This document shows positions 1 to 13,400 of a stretch of 64,000 nucleotides of DNA, piece by piece. The translations under genes and the position numbers were made by a program. Position 1 is the first letter of the stretch. Each line of letters starts with the position of its first letter. Under the pieces are notes generated by a model. It worked only from the letters and a program-made list of their open reading frames with translations, made no database searches and was not told the origin of the DNA. This stretch comes from Argyresthia goedartella (lineage: Eukaryota > Arthropoda > Insecta > Lepidoptera > Argyresthiidae), in the NCBI GenBank assembly GCA_949825045.1, contig OX463806.1, positions 46,586,208-46,650,207 of the forward strand, in the 5' to 3' direction.

Positions 1-570
1 GATTACTCGCGATCGATTCGCGCAACAAAAAACCGGTGCGTTTCCGACGCATAAATATTAAACATTTCTGTTCAAGCTACTTTTTTAATTTATTCATTGG
101 CATGAAGCATTTACGCAATGTGCCAATTGAACACAGATTAAAATAATCGAATGTAATTATGAAATTACATTACAATCGACTACGATGACGTAGTTGATTA
201 AAAACGAACATGTTTCAAGTTTTAACTTTAACAATGTTATATGAAAATTTATTAATTTTTCGTAATATTTAAAAAAAATGTCACAATAAATTATTTGTTT
301 TACTGAAATCTAATCTATTGATGTCTGTTATTATGATATAATGAATATTGATATCCGAAACCATTGTAATATTCGTTTCGATTATTTTTACACATTAGTA
401 AAAGTACACAGGAATATTTTATCTGAGGTGAGCTTTCCCTAATCCTTCACAATCCCCCATTATAAAAAAAGTTTTTTTTACGTTGTTCGATTACTGTAAA
501 AGTGGTGAAAGTATAATTCAAAGTATAGTTATTTAATTTTTTAGAGCATTTAATTTAAATTTTCCTCATA
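1..570. other. AT-rich non-coding DNA, no gene seen
   Basis: No open frame, RNA gene or recognisable repeat can be supported here. The sequence is AT-rich with poly-A and poly-T runs and is probably intron or 5' flank of the RasGEF1 gene that follows. Confidence 0.5.
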
Positions 571-576
571 GTCGGT

Positions 577-780
577 GTGAAAAGTTGTATGTGTCACTCA
601 GGAGCAAAATTATTTTCGTCATGGGCGTTAACGCTTGAATCCTTCGTTACGCTCAGGATTCTAATTAGAAACCCTCGCTACGCTCAGAATTCTATCGTAG
701 AATCCTTCCCTTCACTCTGGATTCAATGTACCGCCCTCGCCGTAAATATATCATTTTGCTCCCTTGTGACACAAATAACT
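577..780. repeat. Small fold-back element with tandem stem-loops
   Basis: Inverted flanks resemble each other: GTGTCACTCAGGAGCAAAAT near 590-609 against the reverse complement of ATTTTGCTCCCTTGTGACAC near 752-771. Between them lie stem-loops with GAATCC/GGATTC stems. One is GAATCCT 637-643 with AGGATTC 655-661, another GAATCC 700-705 with GGATTC 719-724. Loops contain CGTTACGCTC or similar. An open frame here is an incidental reading of the repeat. Confidence 0.5.
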
Positions 781-1139
781 ATTGCATGGTTTTTAAGTTG
801 CTCGAACGGCAATTTAAAAATCTCCAGAGGTACAATCTTGTATCTTGAAGTGGATAATGCAATGAGTCCTCAAAGAATTGCTAAATATCGCGGGTCTAAA
901 CCAGCGCAACTAGTCTTGTGATTATTCCTTAGAATACATTACAGCTAACGTTAATTCTGGAAAACGTTGAAAGATCCTTACGTACAAACATTATGTTTTA
1001 GGTAATAAACTGATTTGCTACAGTAAGTTCGGCCTATCACACACCAATTAAATAGTTACAGAATGACTATTACTTCATTATTTTCGAAATATCTTAGATG
1101 AACAGTGTAGTCGAGCCATGTGTGTGTCGTGTCCTCCAG

Positions 1140-1400
1140 TTGCCCGCGGAGCCGGGCGTGGCGGCTGGTGCGGCGGCGGAGGCGGCGGCGGGGGCGGTGA
1201 CGGCGGTGGCGGTCGACGAGGTGGCGTGGTGTGATGGGCGCGTTGTGAGCGCTCCGCTGGGCGCCCTCGTGGACATGCTGCGCCCGGGCGCCAGCAACAA
1301 CTTCATCTTCACCTTCCTGCTGTGCTCGCGTCTCTTCATCAAGCCGCACGAGTTGCTCAGTAAACTCTGCAAGCGATATTTTAAAAACTACGATAAAATT
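1140..1400 (+). CDS. RASGEF1: RasGEF1 exon a (RasGEF_N domain, first half)
   Basis: Acceptor is gtcctccag at 1131-1139 and donor is gtgagt at 1401; both exon ends are phase 0. It begins with an Ala/Val/Gly-rich low-complexity stretch of about 30 residues. Then follow DGRVVSAPLGALVDMLRP and the conserved helix FIFTFLLCSRLFIKPHELL. If the acceptor is not used, the frame stays open back to ATG 1098, so a short alternative N-terminus is possible. Confidence 0.85.
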
Positions 1401-4400
1401 GTGAGTACCTATTATTTGTTTACTAGAAGATTTGTTTACCTTTTTATTAGGTCCTCTTGTCACTAGCTGAATAAATAAATCTATCTGAAGTGCGGCTCTG
1501 CGGGGCTCGTGAGGTTTTTTGACCTATGAATATATATATATATATATATATATAATGATTTGAAATCGAATTTAATAGTACATTAATGCAGAGACCAGTA
1601 AGCCATCTTGGACGAGTATGATTTATTTATATAAGAGGCCAGGATAGCACTTATGGTCGAAGGGCGTATAGTGCTTTTCTCAAAAATAAAACCATTTGTT
1701 TATTGTGAATATTTTATTTCATTCTTCATTTTCGTCTGTTAGTATCGAATTCCTAATTAGTATCAAAATAGTAAAAAATACGAATGAACTGAGTTTCCCG
1801 CCATTTTCCATCGTGCAATATAAGTGCAATTCTGACACGTCGACCTCTATGGCACCTCCTTTTTATTAGGCCCTTTAACTGGCAATAACCTCCTTGGCTT
1901 ATCTTTGAAAAAAAAAATGTTCTATATTTAAATATTATGATATGTAATGGGATTTCCTACTTACTTACTGGACACTTTTATAGTTCTATATTTAAATATT
2001 ATCATATGTAATGGGATTTCATACTTACTTACTGGACACTTTTATAGTTCTATATTTAAATATTATCATATGTAATGGGATTTCCTACTTACTTACTGGA
2101 CACTTTTGCGTTTTCCTGGACACTTCTAAAAATTGTCCAGAATGAGTCACCTTCGGATACTATCTTCACAGATGTTATGGGAACATTTCATACTATTTTT
2201 GAAATAGGGATAATATGATGTTTAGGTTTCATTGTTTCCGTTTTGTAAAAATATATCTATAAAAAATAATAATTTAGTTATGGAACTTTTGTATTTGTGT
2301 AGGAACAACAGAACGCTATGTTATAACTGTGTACTGTACTGAACATGGTCATGATGAAATAGAACTAAACGACAATTTATTTATACTATATTCTTTGTCT
2401 AACTTAAATAACTTGAAAGGTAAATACATGTCTAGTGATCACAAAGAAAAATATTCCAAGACTCAATTGATGTAGACACTACTTTAAACACAAATACACA
2501 AGATTTAACTAAAACTGGTCTAAATTTGGTCTCAGGATGAAACTTGACTGTACCGACCATAATTGTTGGTAAATGTACCGACCATAATTGTTGGTAATGA
2601 AACACACACCGTACCGGTAGTCAGCGATAAAGTCTATCTTGGACGCGCAGTATTATTTTTAATGTGGCCCGCACTATAATTGCTTGGAATTACTTGAAAC
2701 TTAAATGTGGTCAAGCTCATAGTTTGAAAAAAAAAAGGTTCAAACCAGTAGATCGCACGCACTAATGCTGCTTGCTCGCTTTAAGTATGTATTTTTTCAG
2801 TAGGCGTCAGTTGAACGGCTCGTGACGTGACTGATGTCAGTTGTATGTGTGTTGTCTGTGCGGCGGCAGGGCGCAGGCGAGGCGCGCGGTGGCTGCGCGG
2901 CGCGTGACGTAGCGGACATGGAGTTGTCGGTGCGAAGGCAAGGAGCGGGCGAGGCGCGCGGTGGCTGCGCGGCGCGTGACGTGGCGGACATGTCGGCGCT
3001 GGTACGCGTGCTGCAACACTGGACCGCCAGCTTCCCGTACGACTTCCGCGACGAGCACGTCATGGCTCTCGTACGCAACATCGCGCAGAGGTACACCATC
3101 TACTTCCTATTACTACCTACTTCTTGTACGCCTCCACTATTGGAGTTTGCCGGTCAGCAGCTCTCCGTACTCCTTTCTGATCTTTGCCAAGCGCACGCGC
3201 TGTTCTATTCTCTGCGCATATTTATTCCTCTGCCTTTGTCCATTACCAAGCTCAGTACCTACTGAACATAAACACAAATAATCCATAATTACATAACTGG
3301 GTATTTACTTAAAATGCGAAAGTTACTGTCTCTGTCAGTCTCTATGTTCGGTTTTCACAAACAAACCAATTGATACATTTTTGTATAGAAATAGTTTCGT
3401 CGCTCCAAATGATTTTATACGTGGGTTTTGTCGCAAACAAGAACTTTGAATGAAAATGTATATTGAAGATAGCTAGTAGTAATAATATAGTACGACTTCG
3501 AAACTAACTCCTCTCCTTAAGCGGGAAATTAATAGAATACATCTTAATGTTCTCCCTGGTACGTGTATTTGTACATACATAGTATACTGTAAACGAGCAA
3601 ACGCGACGCTGTACGTCGGCGATTCAATGCTAACCGTGTTACTACAAAAAATATTAAACGTAGTTTAAACTTAAAACAAACGTCAAATCCCATACATGTT
3701 TGTCTTTAAACAAAAGTTGAACATGTTTTTTTTGTGGTAAGACCCTAAATGTTTTTCCGAAGCGAGCCAATGCGAATTCAACGCGATGCTATGCGGCGAC
3801 TTTGCGAAGTCTCTGTTGTATATATCTTTTTACCCGATTGCGCCAGAAGGAGGGTTATGTTTTTTGAGTGTATGTATGTATCTTTATTTCGTTCGCAGGC
3901 TCTGTAGCCTTAACGGCTTGATAGATTTAAGCTTGAGAGGGGTCGTTAGCCTTGTCTCAACTGTGTGAGTGACACTGGGAATATCTAAAATAAAATATAA
4001 AATGGCTGATTTTTTTAAAACCTATCGAAAGTTGGGTTCAATAAAGGGTTTCAAAAGTAAAAAAGAAACTGGAGGATTGAAAATGCAGTCGGGTTGTTTA
4101 TTTTTATAATAATTCCACTTGTTACACCTGACTTTTAAGAATTTGCTAATCGTGGCCCTGCAATCTGCTAATGTGTTCCTATAGCCTCTGCTCTGTCTTT
4201 TTACTAAAGAATATACTCGTTTATATATATATATATACAGGCATATACATTGCTTCTGGCCCCACACTAGAATACCCAGTGTCGTGAGATCCAGAAACAG
4301 CGACGTCACACACATATAAACATCCAAGACCTGGGGTTTTTTCTTTTCGGGATCGAACCCGGGACCTCCCGCATGGTAGGCAGAGCCACAACCGCTGCAC

Positions 4401-7400
4401 CACAGAGATCGTCAAATTAACTTTTTTAGGTGTTACGATTCGAAAGTAATCAAATACGGCATTTGACAAGGTAGTCCAATAAATCTAGAAACGTGTCTCA
4501 AGCTGAACCTATTTAAAAAAAAAAAATTTCAAATAACTCGTAAACAAAATTACCGTTTTGACACTTCCTAAAAAGCTTCTATGCAAATTTGGTATTTAAC
4601 TGCTAGTTAAATACCGAATTTGCAATACACTTGTTCGTAATGTTACTCTTTATGGCAACGCATTCAGGTTTATATTTGAGCTTAATACCAACTAAAGTCT
4701 GGTCGCTGAGAGAATGCGATCCTTACAACTCAAAACCCATAAATATTTGACATCTGCATGAAAAATATTGCTTATTATGTACACACTAAGAAAATGTCAA
4801 TCGAATTCTAAAAGCGGCCGAAGTGTAGTGCTTTCTAGTTTACATTTTTTTCAATCTCCGCTAAGAGCTTTTGAACCTACAAATAATAAATATTTTTGTG
4901 AATAAATAAACTATTTTAGGCTCAATCATCAAATTTTATTTTTTAACTACATATATATTTAACCTTAATTTGCGTATTCAGAACTTTTGAAGACTGTTTA
5001 GCGGTTTTTTAGTGCTTTTTTTAAGTGCGGCGCTCGGAAAAAACAAAACCGGAGCACCATTTTATTGTTTTTTTTTCGCAAGTATGTTGTAAAAAGTCAA
5101 ATGAAACTCTTGTGCATTGTTAATACGCGTACATACTCGGTTACCTTACCTCATCGCGACTAATAACCAACTTAGCAAGTAAATACTCGGCTACCTTACC
5201 ACATCGTGACTAATAACCAACTCAGCACGTACATACTCGGCTACCTTACCACATCGTGACTAATAACCAACTTAGCACGTACAATCGAACCATCTGAATC
5301 ATGACCCACCATAAGCTTATTTTGCTAAACCCCTTAAATGCAAGTAGGTGAAATTCGCTTGAAGGTTTATTTCCTTGGTAACGAACTTGTTATCATTTGA
5401 TTAGACACTGACATTTACATAGATCTTACAAGTTTGAAAGTTTCAAACGAATTATCAGGCAAATGGGTCATGATTCAGTTTGTTCGATAGTACATACTCG
5501 GGTACTTGAACTCATCGTGACTAATAACCAACTTAGCACGTACATACTCGGGTACCTGACGACCTCATCGTGATTAATAACCAACTTAGCACGTACATAC
5601 TCGGGTACCTGACCTCATCGTGACTTATAACCAACTTAGCCCGTACATACTCGGGTACCTGACCTCATCGTGAATAATAACCAACTCCAACTTAGCACGT
5701 ACATACTCGGGTACCTGACCTCATCGTGACTAATAACCAACTTAGCACGTACATACTCGGGTACCTGACCCAATCGTGACTAATAACCAACTTAGCACGT
5801 ACATACATACTTGGGTACCTGACCTCATCGTGACTGATAACCAACTTAGCACGTACATACTCGGCTACCTTACCTCATTGTCACTAATAACCAACTTAGC
5901 ACACATATATCATAATATACTATAACATAATGCACAGCTACATAACAATCGCTACATAGTTCGGCCGTTTTTAGAATACGATTTTGACACGTCGTGATCG
6001 AAGGGACGATGTAACTTGAAGTGGCTTTGCGAATAATATAAAATTAATATTATTGTTTGTTTGCCCCACCAACAAATAGTTATCATTGAACCTTATACCA
6101 TTAGGTAAACTTACAATCAATGTTATATTTTTGCACTGATTTAAATCTAAATATATAAAAGAAGAAACAGACTGAGTGACAAACTGAAGTATCAACGCAA
6201 AGCCAAAACCGCTGGGTCTAGAGATTCCAAATTTGGCAAGTGGAGGCACCTTAGAGGTCTAGGGGTGCGCTAAGAAAGGATTTTTTCAAAGTCATTTCAT
6301 CACAGCCATAGTATAAATAAAAAATAGTAAGCTCACAAGGCCCCTGTTTGCATGTTATCAGAGAAGCCTCACAAAGTATCTCTCCTCCGTGAAGCGATGA
6401 TTGCGATAAGCCGCCGATAGGCTTGTGATTAGTAGCATCGGGGCCGACATCGTCCGACGTGAAGAAAAATTAGAATACTTGCAACGAATCAATTATAAAT
6501 CCCTCCCATTATAAATGTATATGAAGAGACTTATGAATGTCGAGGAAGCGAGAGATGTATGCCAGGATCGTAGCAGGTGGAGGTCTATGGTTTCTGCCTA
6601 CCCCTCTTCCGGTAAATAGGCGTGAGCATATGTTTGTATGTATATATGTATTAATATATTTTGTATTATATAATAGATGTACAATACGATCGGGAAAGCA
6701 GACTGATCGAGAAAGCAGACCGATAGCTTCTGAGTCTTCAAAGGAATGTAAACATTGTGAGAATATGGACTTTTTGGGAAAGTGGTCATAATGGGCTGAA
6801 ATCCTTAAGTGGTCAAAACAAGAAGTGGTCAAATCCAGAAGTGGTCAAAACAAGAAGTGGACAAAACCAGAAGTTGTCAAATCCAGAAGTGGTCAAAACC
6901 AGAAGTGGTCAAATCCAGAAGTGGTTAAAACCAGAACTGGTCACCAACCGTCAAAAGGGTGCCTATCTACTGTAGTGATAAATAAGTAATTAAAAACATT
7001 CACTGACAAAACACGTATAATTTTATTTTAATAATAAAACCAAAAGTTTACAACCAAATATTGAATTACAACCGTATGCAAGACCGAAAATGTAACCAGA
7101 AACGAGATAAAAAACTGAAATTGTCTATTTCGCAAATGAACACCGAAATTGCTTTTGACGCTGTATGCGCACTTTGATCAGGACTGACGTGTTTGTATGT
7201 ACGAAGATGAAATGTTTGTATGAGGAGGATATGAAGTGCGTATGGAATGGATGAGGGGTTAAATGAACGATTGTCCAAAAGTATGTCGGTGACGTACGCC
7301 TTTAGGAATTTAGATGGAATTAATGAACAGACGACCTAATCCTGTTCAAAGATATAAGGTTGTCGAAAGAGTGAAGCTGCGCGAAATTAAAATTGAAATA

Positions 7401-10400
7401 AATATGACAGTTAAATTAAACATAAAAAAAGGATTGGGTCAAAAAAATACGGGATCTCCTGATGCGGCGTCCAAGTTCCTCCTTCACGAGCAGGCAGACG
7501 CAGGCAGGCGCCTGCCTGCGTCTGCCTGCTCCAAAGCACGCCTTGGTGAGGTCTACGCGTCCGCAGTGTCGGTTTCGAAAAATTGCGCCGCTCTCCACCA
7601 AAAGCTACAAATAAGATAAAACGTAAGTACCAGAATAACGCTAACACGACCAAAATGCCACCACGGAATATAAACACCAAATACATACCCAGATCGCTTC
7701 CAACGTCTGGCCTTTGAGTTCAGATGAAATAATGGGAAAATATCAGGAAAACATCAGGAAAATTTTAGGCGGGCATCACTTCTTGCCCAAGGACAATTCT
7801 TCTTGTGTCAAGGCTGCCCAAAACACATTACACAGCTCCTCACAACGCGAACAAAACTGGTCAAACGAGATATTGTCAACAGCTCAATGAAAAAATTTTT
7901 TTCCAGTCCTGCCAAAACTGACAACTACCAATAAGAATCTGGAATAATTCGAACTTTCAATTTCGCATAAACTTATAAAACATCAACCAGCCTGTATCAC
8001 AATAAAATCGAAATAAAAATTAACATAACAAAGGAGTCTTAAAACGACGTCTGCGAGTTCACGCTGCACTACCTACCCACAATTTCAAGTAAATCAGTCA
8101 ATGACCATGACCCTGGGACCCCCGTGTGGGGCTTCCCCCTCGGGGGTCCCTTAAATGTCGTATTTTCATCTTGCACTACTTTCATTCCCATGGCATTCCT
8201 GAGTACGCCCACGCCTGCTGCTTGGGAGGACTGGTCCAGTCTGGTTTCTCATAAGTTATGTTCATTACAGCTTGTCTTTGTACTGATTTATTTATTTTGT
8301 TAGATTGTTATTTTGAGACATCTTATTGGCACTTATGGATACGATTTTATAATATTGTCATTAGATTAGATAATTTTAATATCGTACATAGTGTAAAAAA
8401 AAATGACGAAAATTGAAAAAATTACATCCCCGTAGAGTTTCTTGGTGCTAACTTCTCTGACGGGCGTATTTCCGAAGCGCTGGTAGAGTTTGTGGAGTTT
8501 CTTTTTACTGTGCAATATTCAGCCATGAATCACCACTTAAAGGAGAAATTTCCTTTTTCAAACCGAAATCAGTTATGTACTCATTAGTTTAGTTGATCAT
8601 ATTTGATTTATCTTTTATTTTTTCCATGTATATGAGAGTTAGGTAAGTGTTTGACTTGTAAAAGTGCATTACTTGCAATAAATGATTTGATTTGATTTGA
8701 AAAAAAAACACTTCGACATTTGACACATGGCGCGTTCACACTGGACGAGAGGTGACTTTAGTGTGTGATGTATTAGAGTAAATTAGTTGGTGTATTTATA
8801 CTTGCGCTCCTTACCTGATTGCGTTAGGTAGTAGATATGGGATGAGAAGCCGTGATAAATAAAAGCACAATCTTCGATCGAACACAATATATTAGCCGAT
8901 GCACAATTAAGGGTCGGTTCTTAGCACATAATATATATTCTTTATATATATTCTATATATATTTCGAAAATAATGCAGAACTTACAACAAAACAGAAAAC
9001 ACATAAATGAAATAAACCATAATAATAAGTGGAACTTGAGTGTACCTTGGTTGTCGCGCTGTATTTTGGTATGGGAAAAGTGAGATGCTGAAGATTTGAC
9101 TGGTTGTTGATTACGTTTTGGTGCTCTATTATGTATGCGCTGTCGTAGTGGCTGTCGGAAAAGGTCAAGTTGATAGTTCCGACTGCGTTATATTCTTGTT
9201 GGGGGCTATATACGATTGATGGGCCATTTTGTTGATGGATCGCTACACTTATTACGTAGAACTCCGCGGCTGCTATGATAATTTCTTCACCTCCCCACGT
9301 GCCCTGTATGTCGAGATTTTTTATGTACTCAGTGAAAGCTTCTGCGTTTGGTGCGTCGATCGCAAGTTTGATGCGTGGATAATTGCTGTTAGCTTCCACG
9401 TATCTAGCTAAGTCGCTTCTGATGTGGGTATGGTTGAATGTCGCTCCAAACAGATGGTTGATTTGGTCTGCAATTGCATGGAACAGGCAGTTTCCATCTC
9501 TGGGCATTGGTAGAGTTTCCATTGTAAGATATTACTACAGGAGAGAGCCTCATGCTGTTTTAGCTAATATGAATGTATGTGTGGGTTGTTTCTAAAAGTG
9601 TACGGCCGGTATGATGAGAGACGCTGTTTGGCCTTTTACGATCTATTTTTATTCTAATGTTTCCCGGTATTTCCAAGATGGGCTGACACCATAGAATGGG
9701 TGCCAAATGTGTGAGGGAACGTTGTGGGCCTTTTGTGCTTCGAAGCTTTTTCATTGTTTTGTCTAGTTTCTGGGAATTTGGTGAGGTGGCCTTTTTATGG
9801 CATGCATGTGTTTAGTTTTTGTTTATTGTCGGGTTTAGTATATTTCCAGTTTAGCTACGTAAAAATAATTCTAGGATTGTTAAGTTTTGGGTTGGCTTAT
9901 TCACAGAGTTTCATGGTTTAGTGGAAGGTTATTGTTAATGACTGTTTTGAATGGTCTTTCGAAGATGAGGAGAAAAGAAATCTCGAGGAGAATTATCTCG
10001 AATTTATTTTCAGGCAAAGCAATATAAGTATATGTAGCTATAATAATGTTTTATTAGTTGATTTTGATATTGCGTAGGTAGGGAATTGTTATATCCTGCC
10101 TATGACGCACCTATAAATGTGATTATGCCTTAGTAAATAGGGGCGACCGCGGCCGCGGTAAGTGGTGGTTTATTATTGTCAGGCGGCGAGTGGTGCTGAG
10201 AGCAATAAAGTTAGAGGTCACTCACTCACTATCAATGATGTCCTAATCGGAATGATCTCACCAGGTTGGTGTGTTTAGCGGCGGTGGTGGTGGAGGCAGT
10301 AGCGTTGAGGGTGTGTTGCGTAGGCGTCGCTCGCTGCCGGCCTGTCGCTGCGTGGCTCAGACGTGCACCTGGCCTAGAATTCTAGGGCTTGCACAGATGG

Positions 10401-13400
10401 GATGCCTGAGAGTATCGCGCAGTTCTCTGGGCATTCATTACACTTGACCGCACTAGTATCATCACAATCACTGAAATGCGCGGTATTGCACAGATGGGGT
10501 GCCTTACAGTAACACGCGGTATAAGCCAGCCTATAAGCTAGGCTCGTTTTTGGGCCTCCGGAGGCAGAACAAAAGGCGCGCGCCGGGGATGAAAACTATT
10601 GTTTGTTTAAATGCGTTTGCGAGATCTCGGGGGGACACGTCCGTTCGGTCCTACACTACATACACAAGTACATAAATATTATATAAAAATATAAATACAC
10701 CTAAATAAACTAATATATACAAAGCTCAAATCTAGGATAGAGAAAGATAATGTTCCTTCAAACACTACATACACAAGTATATAAATATTATATAAAAATA
10801 TAAATACACCTAAATAAACTAATATATACAAAGCTCAAATCTAGGATAGAGAAAGATAATGCTCCTTCAAACGATTCTTAAATACGGGCAGAGATGGACT
10901 ATCTCTGATAGTGCAGGGAAGGGAGTTCCAGAGAGTGATCGCCCGCAATCGAAGACAGTGCTTGTATGCGACGGTGTTGTGATGAGGTATAGAGAGCAGG
11001 GAAGCCGTGTGAGTTCTACGTGGACGAGCCGAAGGGAGAAATTGAAAAAGCTCACGGAGAAAGCTAGGGTATCGAAGGTTGGTTAAGATGTTGAATAGAA
11101 GAGTGAGGATGTGTGTGTCCCGACGAAGACGGATCGGCAGCCATTTTAACTCCTTGCGATACTGCGAGACGTGGTCGAACTTGCGCAGTCCGAAGATAAA
11201 CCGAATCCCGAGATTTTGAAGTCGCTCGAGTCTGTTCAGTTGCTCTTCGTTGGCGCTAGCCCAACAAACATCGGCATAATCGATCAAGGGGAGAAGAAGA
11301 GATTGAGCAAGAGTAATTTTTGTTTGATGGGGCAGAAAGTTCTGAAGCCGTCTTAGTGAGCGAAAGGTGGCAAAGACGCGCCTACTGACCTCGCTGACAT
11401 GGTTAGTCCAGGAGAGTTGTCTATCAAACATGACACCCAGGTTTTTGGCCTTGTCACTGTAGGCGATTAGAGTACCGTCATAGGTAACCGGCGGTATAAT
11501 AATCGCCTGGGACTTACTGGGGTTTACCAGCAATCCGTATGACCAGGTTCTGATGTTCTCAAGGTCAGCGTTCAGTGTGTCTATAGCCAGGTTCACATCA
11601 CTAAAGAGGAAATGACGATAAATCTGAAGATCATCAGCATAGAGATGATATGGGGAGGAGATAACATCGGATATGGAGTTGATGAAGACAGAGAATAAGA
11701 GAGGGGAAAGAATACCACCCTGAGGAACTCCCGCCAAAAGATCGCACCACTCAGTAAAGGTCTCCTCAGACCTTACGCGCTGCTGGCGATCTCTAAGATA
11801 AGAGTCAAACCAGCATGCCGAGCGAGACGAGACATTAAAGGACCTTAATATTTGAGTGAGAATGTCAAAATCAACACAGTTGAAGGCGCTACTGAAGTCA
11901 AGCAGTGCTAGCATAGAAAGCTGTTTGTTATCCATAGCGAACTGGATATCATCCGTGACCTTTAACAAAGCCGTTGCGGTGCTGTGACCTGATCTGAAGC
12001 CGGATTGGAAGCGGTTGATCAAATTATTTCTGGATAGATAGGAAGAGAACTGGGTATGGACAACGGATTCAAGAACTTTGGAAAGGAGCGGTAGGATTGA
12101 GATGGGACGAAACTCTTTGAAAGAGGAAGGATTGGATGTTTTAGGCAAAGGGATGACATGTGCCTTCTTCCATACTTTGGGAAAGGAACACTCTGATAAA
12201 GAATAGTTAATTAAATGAGTGATTGCAGGAAGCAGCTCGTCGAGCACGCTCCTGATCATTCGAGGACAAATGCTGTCATCTCCAACAGCTTTAGAAGAAA
12301 TTGCCAGCACTGCCTTCCTAACAGCATCGACTCCAACCGGGCTGAACTCGAAAGGAGTAGTAGTAGCAGCAGGTCTTAACCGGAGGCTACGCAGGGTGGC
12401 TTTCTTGACGATAAAGTCCATCATGACAGGGGGGGCAGATAAGAATCTATTGAGACCGTTGAGATCGACATTACCGACTGGCAGATCCCGGGACTTACCG
12501 ACGCCAAGAGTACGTAGAAACTTCCACACCTGAGCAGGAGTGTAGTTCTCGATGCACTCGTATATGTGGCGGCGCTTAGCGTCACGACACATACGGTTGC
12601 ATCGATTACGGAGAGATTTGAATGTGTGAAAGTTCTCGTTAGTTGGGACTTTCTTGTAGCGGCATTTAGCTCGGTTCCTCTTGGTCATTAGGCGTTTGAT
12701 AACGTCGTTTAGCCAAGGTGCGGGCAGGTGCTTCACCCTAACTCTCTTGATCGGAGTGTGTCTGTCAAACAGCCCCAGGATAATTGTGTTGAAGTTGTTG
12801 ACTTTTGTCATCAACGGTCTCGCTAGAGATGACGGGGAACCAATCAATAGAGGAGGCATCAGCTTTAAGAGAGTCAAGATCCAATTTTTCAAAGCTGCGA
12901 ATATCTAAGAATTTACCTCTACTCTTGGGAGACATTATCTTGTATGATAGAAATATCAGATCATGGTAAGAGAAAGGGGTATTGATTTGACCGTGAGCAG
13001 CTACCTTGTCAGGATCGGATGTTATAATCAGATCAAGGAGGGAGGGTGTACAATGAGGTTGAAAGTGAGTAGCATCGAGGGGAAGAATATGCATATTCAA
13101 GGAGTCAACAATCGACTGGAGTTATTCAGAGCGGCAGTTATTTTTGAGAAGACAGGTGTTAAAATCACCAAGAATAAGAGTATCGCTATACAGTGGGGTC
13201 AATTCATTCAAAAGTGATTCGAACGACTCAAAGTAGTCTATACGAAGAGAAGGGCTGTAGAAAACACCTAGAAGAACCTTATTATGGTGAAGACAGATTT
13301 CCAAGAAAAGATACTCCGCAGATTCGGAGTATTGACTCGGAGAAGCACTGACTACTTTGCACGGGATATCCGAGCGCAGGTAGACAGCAACCCCTCCGTC

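Noticed and set aside
577..921. 114-codon frame over the stem-loop repeat
   Set aside because: Starts with GTG, lies on palindromic repeat DNA, and has no protein-like conservation.
1056..1463. Arg/His/Ala-rich frames on the - strand over RasGEF1 exon a (and similar frames over 16300-17700)
   Set aside because: Shadows caused by high GC content opposite true exons; no conserved motifs.
2834..2869. Extension of RasGEF1 exon b upstream of 2870
   Set aside because: The frame is open, but a consensus acceptor at 2869 and correct phase to exon a at 1400 favour splicing there.
4349..4413. Functional tRNA gene
   Set aside because: A- and B-box-like motifs are present, but no clover-leaf acceptor stem or complete anticodon arm; the sequence continues as a dispersed SINE.
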